Shown: positions 6,035 to 7,115 of the stretch, piece by piece | Numbering within the stretch: the first letter of the stretch is position 1 | Layout: each line of letters opens with the position of its first letter | NCBI GenBank assembly: GCA_017996845.1 | Contig: JAGOGF010000126.1 | Coordinates: 1 to 7,115 of the forward strand | DNA from: Butyrivibrio sp. | Lineage (GTDB): Bacteria > Bacillota_A > Clostridia > Lachnospirales > Lachnospiraceae | Direction of reading: 5' to 3' | DNA: 7,115 bases | Notes under the pieces: generated by a model | What the model was told of the DNA's origin: nothing | The model's database searches: none | What the model saw: only the letters and a program-made list of their open reading frames with translations | Translations under genes and position numbers: made by a program

Positions 6035-7060
6035 ATGCATCATAAAGATCTCAAAACCGCTTTTATGAAATCATTTCCGGTCATGTGCAGTTATCTGTTT
6101 GTCAGTACGGCATATGGACTGATGATGGCGGAGGCAGGATTTCCCTGGTATATTTCGTTGTTCATCAGCCTGACGATATATACCGGGGCTTTTCAGTTTG
6201 TGCTGATTTCCTTTCTGGGAAGCAATACGCCGGCCATTACAATTATTCTGACTGCTTTTCTCATGAATGCAAGGCAATCTTTTTACAGTCTGACATTTGT
6301 CCGTGAATTTCAAGCTTATGCAAAAGAAAAAATGGGAGTCGGGAAACTTATATATATGATCCACACCATGACAGATGAAACCTATGCAGTAAACTGCACC
6401 CTGCAGATGGAACCGGAACAGAAGCGGCCGGTTATGCTGTGGGTCGCATTTTTAAGCAGATGCTGGTGGATGTGCGGAACGATTTTGGGAGGAATTGCAG
6501 GGCAGTTACTGCCTTTGCAGCTGGATGGAATCGACTTTTGCATGACTGCTTTGTTTATTACGATATTTCTGGATCAGTGGCAGAAAGCAGAAAGTCATAT
6601 TCCTGCATTGATCGGGCTGGGCACGGCAATTTCCTGTCTGTTTTTTTTCGGGAAGAATAATTTTATTCTTCCTGCGCTTGTGCTGACTTCTTTTTTATTG
6701 TGCGTTATAGAAAAAGTAAAATGGAAAAATAAAAGGGAAAAAACGAATGGAACAAGACAGGATGATGGGAATTATAGTTGTGGCAGCAGCCCTCACGTTT
6801 CTGCTTCGGGCGCTGCCTTTTTTGGTATTTGGGAAAAAACGGCATATGCCGGAAGAACTGGTGTATTTGGGGAAAGTGCTTCCTTCTGCCATTATGGCAA
6901 TTCTGATTGTATATTGCATGCGCAATATCAGTATCCGCAGTGCAGACAGCAGGGCCATGATTTTGGCGGCGCTGGTGACAGCAGTCACTTATATAGGGAA
7001 ACGGAATACTTTTCTGAGTATTATAGGAGGGACAGCCTGTTATATGTTACTTTGCCATAG
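6035..7060 (+). CDS. azlC: AzlC, branched-chain amino acid exporter large subunit, with lost stop codon
   Basis: An inner-membrane protein that pairs with AzlD (YgaZ/YgaH in E. coli) to export branched-chain amino acids and, for YgaZH, methionine. Family features: an N-terminal amphipathic start then SFPVMCSYLFVSTAYGL, TGAFQF, FLMNARQSFYSL, MTDETYAV and DFCMTALFITIFLDQ, with several membrane segments. The homologous part ends near 6730, about 232 codons from the ATG at 6035, the expected length. The frame then stays open to TAG 7058-7060, adding about 110 residues that are only azlD read in the wrong frame and are not membrane-like. One extra A in the run 6725-6729 would place TAA at 6730-6732, so a one-base loss or a sequencing error is likely. 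I chose 6035 by fit to family N-termini; ATGs at 5978 and 5987 are in frame and would overlap the ATPase gene. None has a good ribosome binding site, suggesting translational coupling. Confidence 0.8.
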   Translation: MHHKDLKTAFMKSFPVMCSYLFVSTAYGLMMAEAGFPWYISLFISLTIYTGAFQFVLISFLGSNTPAITIILTAFLMNARQSFYSLTFVREFQAYAKEKMGVGKLIYMIHTMTDETYAVNCTLQMEPEQKRPVMLWVAFLSRCWWMCGTILGGIAGQLLPLQLDGIDFCMTALFITIFLDQWQKAESHIPALIGLGTAISCLFFFGKNNFILPALVLTSFLLCVIEKVKWKNKREKTNGTRQDDGNYSCGSSPHVSASGAAFFGIWEKTAYAGRTGVFGESASFCHYGNSDCILHAQYQYPQCRQQGHDFGGAGDSSHLYRETEYFSEYYRRDSLLYVTLP

Positions 7061-7064
7061 CTGA
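6747..7064 (+). CDS. azlD: AzlD, branched-chain amino acid exporter small subunit
   Basis: 105 residues, normal for AzlD, an inner-membrane protein with three to four hydrophobic helices. Family features include the first helix ending TFLLRALPFLVF, then the polar PEELVYLGKVLPSAIMAIL segment and a C-terminal helix after NTFLSIIGGTACY. It acts with AzlC as an amino acid exporter. AAAAGGG at 6731-6737 lies 9 bases before the ATG and is the likely ribosome binding site; in a repaired azlC this site would directly follow the azlC stop, the usual tight arrangement. The frame upstream of the ATG is open, so a frameshift in the A-run at 6738-6743 could in principle produce an AzlC-AzlD fusion. It is the last gene of the run; the 51 bases after it show no convincing terminator. 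Confidence 0.9.
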   Translation: MEQDRMMGIIVVAAALTFLLRALPFLVFGKKRHMPEELVYLGKVLPSAIMAILIVYCMRNISIRSADSRAMILAALVTAVTYIGKRNTFLSIIGGTACYMLLCHS

Positions 7065-7115
7065 AAATGATTTACATAAAATATGCTTTCGCTTTTCAAA
7101 AAGAATAAATAATTG
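7065..7115. other. AT-rich trailing sequence, no gene seen
   Basis: The 51 bases after azlD are AT-rich. CTTTTCAAAAAG is only a loop-less near-palindrome, and no stable stem plus T-run is visible before the window ends. Confidence 0.5.

Noticed and set aside
1..7115. CRISPR arrays, tRNA/rRNA genes, insertion sequences or attachment sites
   Set aside because: No regularly spaced direct repeats, transposase-like frames, terminal inverted repeats or RNA gene cores were seen on either strand.

Overview
The window reads as chromosome from a low-to-moderate-GC anaerobic Firmicute, most likely a Clostridia/Lachnospiraceae-type gut bacterium. This rests on the AT-rich codon use, strong AGGAG-type ribosome binding sites, a Gram-positive lipoprotein-anchored binding protein and the gene families present. 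No rRNA, tRNA or species marker is present, so the genus is not resolved. Every gene I can support is on the + strand.

Left half (1-3191): a tandem set of glutathione S-transferase (GST) homologues of the Xi / glutathionyl-hydroquinone-reductase type (YqjG/ECM4-like) with a GNAT acetyltransferase between two of them. The first member (1-373) is a broken remnant: its frame matches the C-terminal domain of its neighbour but is cut by an amber codon at 77-79. The second (375-1418) is intact with a CPWA active-site motif. A small GNAT acetyltransferase follows (1443-1871). The third GST homologue (1920-3191) keeps the active-site Cys in an altered CNWS motif and carries an extra C-terminal region of about 100 residues.

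Middle (3192-3335): the only sizeable intergenic gap (144 bases), containing a -10-like element inside a small inverted repeat. It probably holds the promoter/operator of the transporter genes.

Right half (3336-7064): a polar-amino-acid ABC importer (lipoprotein binding protein, permease, ATPase) resembling the TcyJKLMN/YxeMNO cystine and S-modified-cysteine importers of Bacillus, followed by azlC and azlD, which encode a two-subunit branched-chain amino acid exporter. The azlC frame has no stop where the protein should end and stays open across the whole of azlD in another frame. A one-base loss in an A-run at 6725-6729 would explain this.

Working picture (inference): the locus imports a thiol-containing or S-substituted amino acid or peptide, processes it with the GST-like enzymes and the acetyltransferase, and exports an amino acid through AzlCD. 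Acetyltransferase plus Tcy/Yxe-type importer is also the arrangement in the Bacillus ytm and yxe operons that salvage S-(2-succino)cysteine. Here GST homologues with changed thiol-binding motifs sit where Bacillus has oxygen-dependent monooxygenases, which makes the locus worth testing as an anaerobic variant.
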